Shown piece after piece: positions 5,126 to 6,073 of a stretch of 6,073 nt of DNA; the first letter of the stretch is position 1; each line of letters begins with the position of its first letter. The notes under the pieces were generated by a model. It was not told where the DNA came from. It was given only the letters and a program-made list of their open reading frames with translations, and made no database searches. Both the position numbers and the translations under genes were made by a program. Source of the DNA: JBGQAS01 sp964498605 (lineage in GTDB: Bacteria; Chloroflexota; Anaerolineae; Anaerolineales; Anaerolineaceae); the NCBI GenBank assembly GCA_964498605.1, contig CAZCHK010000089.1, forward strand, positions 1 to 6,073. Reading direction: 5' to 3'.

Positions 5126-6073
5126 TCAGGAGCTGGCGTTCAGGGTGATGCGGATCTCGGCGGCCATTTTTCGCGCCGCGGACGGGGCGATGCCCGTGTA
5201 GGCGCTCACCCGCGCCAGCGCTTCAAGCTGTTCAGCAGACAAATATTGCAGGATCTCGGGATCATTTTGCAGAAGGCTCAACAGGGGGTTCTCCTGCCCG
5301 GAATGCACGACCTGCCAGGCTGCCAGGGCGTGACCCCGCAGCCGTTCGTGCACCTGCTGGCGATCGGCCCCTTTTCTGCAGGCGGCCATCAGCACTCGTT
5401 CGGTGCAGGCGAAAGGCGCGTAGCGCGCGATGTTGCGCTGCATGCTGTCCTGGTGGATGGAAAGCTCACGCACCAGCCTGTCTGCCACGCGGAGCATTTC
5501 GTCACAGGCCAGGAAAGATTCCGGCAGGATGCTGCGGCGGTTGGCGCTGTCGTCCAGCGTGCGCTCCAAAAGCGACAGGGCGGCGTTCTGCCAGGCGACC
5601 TGCGGGGCGGCAGCCACCAGGCGCGCCAGCGAGTCGATCTTCTCCGCGTTGATGGGATTGCGCTTGAAAGGCATGGCCGAGGACCCCACCTGGTCCTTTT
5701 CAAAGCGCTCGCTGATCTCGCCGATGGGACCGGACTGCAGCAGGCGCAGGTCAAAGGCGAACTTATGCAGCGAGGCAGCAAGTGAAGCCAGCGCGGACAG
5801 CACAATGAAGTCCTGCCTCCTGGGATAGGTTTGCGAGCTGACCGGGAAGAACTCCAGGTCTAGAGCGCGGCTCAGGTGCGATTCAAAGCGGGGGAAGTTC
5901 TCCGCGCCGATCAGGTCGTGGTAGGCAGCTGCGGTTCCCACCGCGCCTTTGAAGCCCTTGCCGCGGATTGCCTGGCGGACTGTTTTCAGACCGCGCCAAT
6001 CCTGCAGCAGGTCCTGGGCGTACAGGGAAAACCGGTAGCCAAGCGTGGATGGCTCAGCCGGCTGCAGGTGCGT
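5126..6073 (-). CDS. purB: Adenylosuccinate lyase, C-terminal two thirds (5' end outside window)
   Basis: Cytoplasmic tetrameric lyase of the fumarase/aspartase superfamily. It splits adenylosuccinate to AMP and fumarate, and SAICAR to AICAR and fumarate. 315 residues are visible, open to the right edge; about 150 N-terminal residues are missing. Visible residue 1 is the T of THLQPAEP, whose histidine corresponds to the general-acid histidine of the family. The signature loop GSSAMPFKRNP (visible 130-140) carries the catalytic serine. ERTLDDSANRR (visible 170-180) is the third conserved block. Loop and downstream sequence identify adenylosuccinate lyase rather than argininosuccinate lyase or fumarase. 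The sequence resembles human ADSL more than the Bacillus PurB type. GTG 5941 is internal, since conserved sequence continues upstream of it. It ends at TGA 5128-5126, 284 bases before guaB. No frameshift or missing catalytic residue is seen in the visible part. Confidence 0.95.
   Translation of the reverse strand, partial: THLQPAEPSTLGYRFSLYAQDLLQDWRGLKTVRQAIRGKGFKGAVGTAAAYHDLIGAENFPRFESHLSRALDLEFFPVSSQTYPRRQDFIVLSALASLAASLHKFAFDLRLLQSGPIGEISERFEKDQVGSSAMPFKRNPINAEKIDSLARLVAAAPQVAWQNAALSLLERTLDDSANRRSILPESFLACDEMLRVADRLVRELSIHQDSMQRNIARYAPFACTERVLMAACRKGADRQQVHERLRGHALAAWQVVHSGQENPLLSLLQNDPEILQYLSAEQLEALARVSAYTGIAPSAARKMAAEIRITLNASS

Noticed and set aside
4902..5201. 99-codon plus-strand frame across the purB-guaB gap
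   Set aside because: It runs into the purB coding region on the other strand, has no Shine-Dalgarno site and no family resemblance.
5246..5785. Plus-strand frame of 179 codons opposite purB
   Set aside because: Shadow of purB, with no ribosome binding site and no recognisable protein features.
5939..5941. GTG 5941 as the start of purB
   Set aside because: The same frame continues upstream to the window edge with conserved adenylosuccinate lyase sequence (THLQPAEP), so the GTG is an internal valine.

Overview
The window looks like a bacterial chromosome segment with two parts of very different base composition. Positions 1 to about 3356 are AT-rich. They hold the start of an exported-protein gene (minus), a tRNA-Lys (minus), and one long gene (plus) for an exported protein of no recognised function, followed by about 700 bases without a supported gene. 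Positions 3357-6073 are GC-rich and carry two purine-nucleotide genes on the minus strand: guaB (IMP dehydrogenase, complete) and purB (adenylosuccinate lyase, 5' part cut by the window edge).

The organism cannot be fixed from this sequence. It is bacterial: sigma70-like promoters, Shine-Dalgarno sites, a bacterial-type GuaB with a CBS pair, and a tRNA with no encoded CCA. A Chloroflexota-like or similar environmental lineage is my guess, from the human-ADSL-like form of PurB and the general style of the proteins. It is no more than a guess.

Layout: an exported-protein start (1-72, minus) with its own promoter; tRNA-Lys(CUU) (252-323, minus) with a perfect TATAAT box; a promoter facing the other way (386-415) that probably drives the 706-residue exported protein (526-2646). 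The 2647-3356 gap separates this gene from the convergent guaB. PurB is upstream of guaB in the same orientation, with a 284-base gap. That gap holds a good promoter candidate for guaB, an 8-bp inverted repeat placed around the promoter, a 13-bp palindrome and a possible 22-codon upstream reading frame ending at the guaB ribosome binding site.

Functionally, guaB and purB act on the two branches that leave IMP: guaB makes XMP on the way to GMP, and purB completes AMP synthesis (and also acts earlier, at SAICAR). Their adjacency makes biochemical sense. The large exported protein has no visible link to them. It is the least explained object here: signal peptide, a ZU5-like beta region, a long helical body with a charged coiled coil, an acidic linker and a Cys/His-containing beta domain. 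I see no CRISPR array, transposase, phage gene, toxin-antitoxin pair or known defence system.
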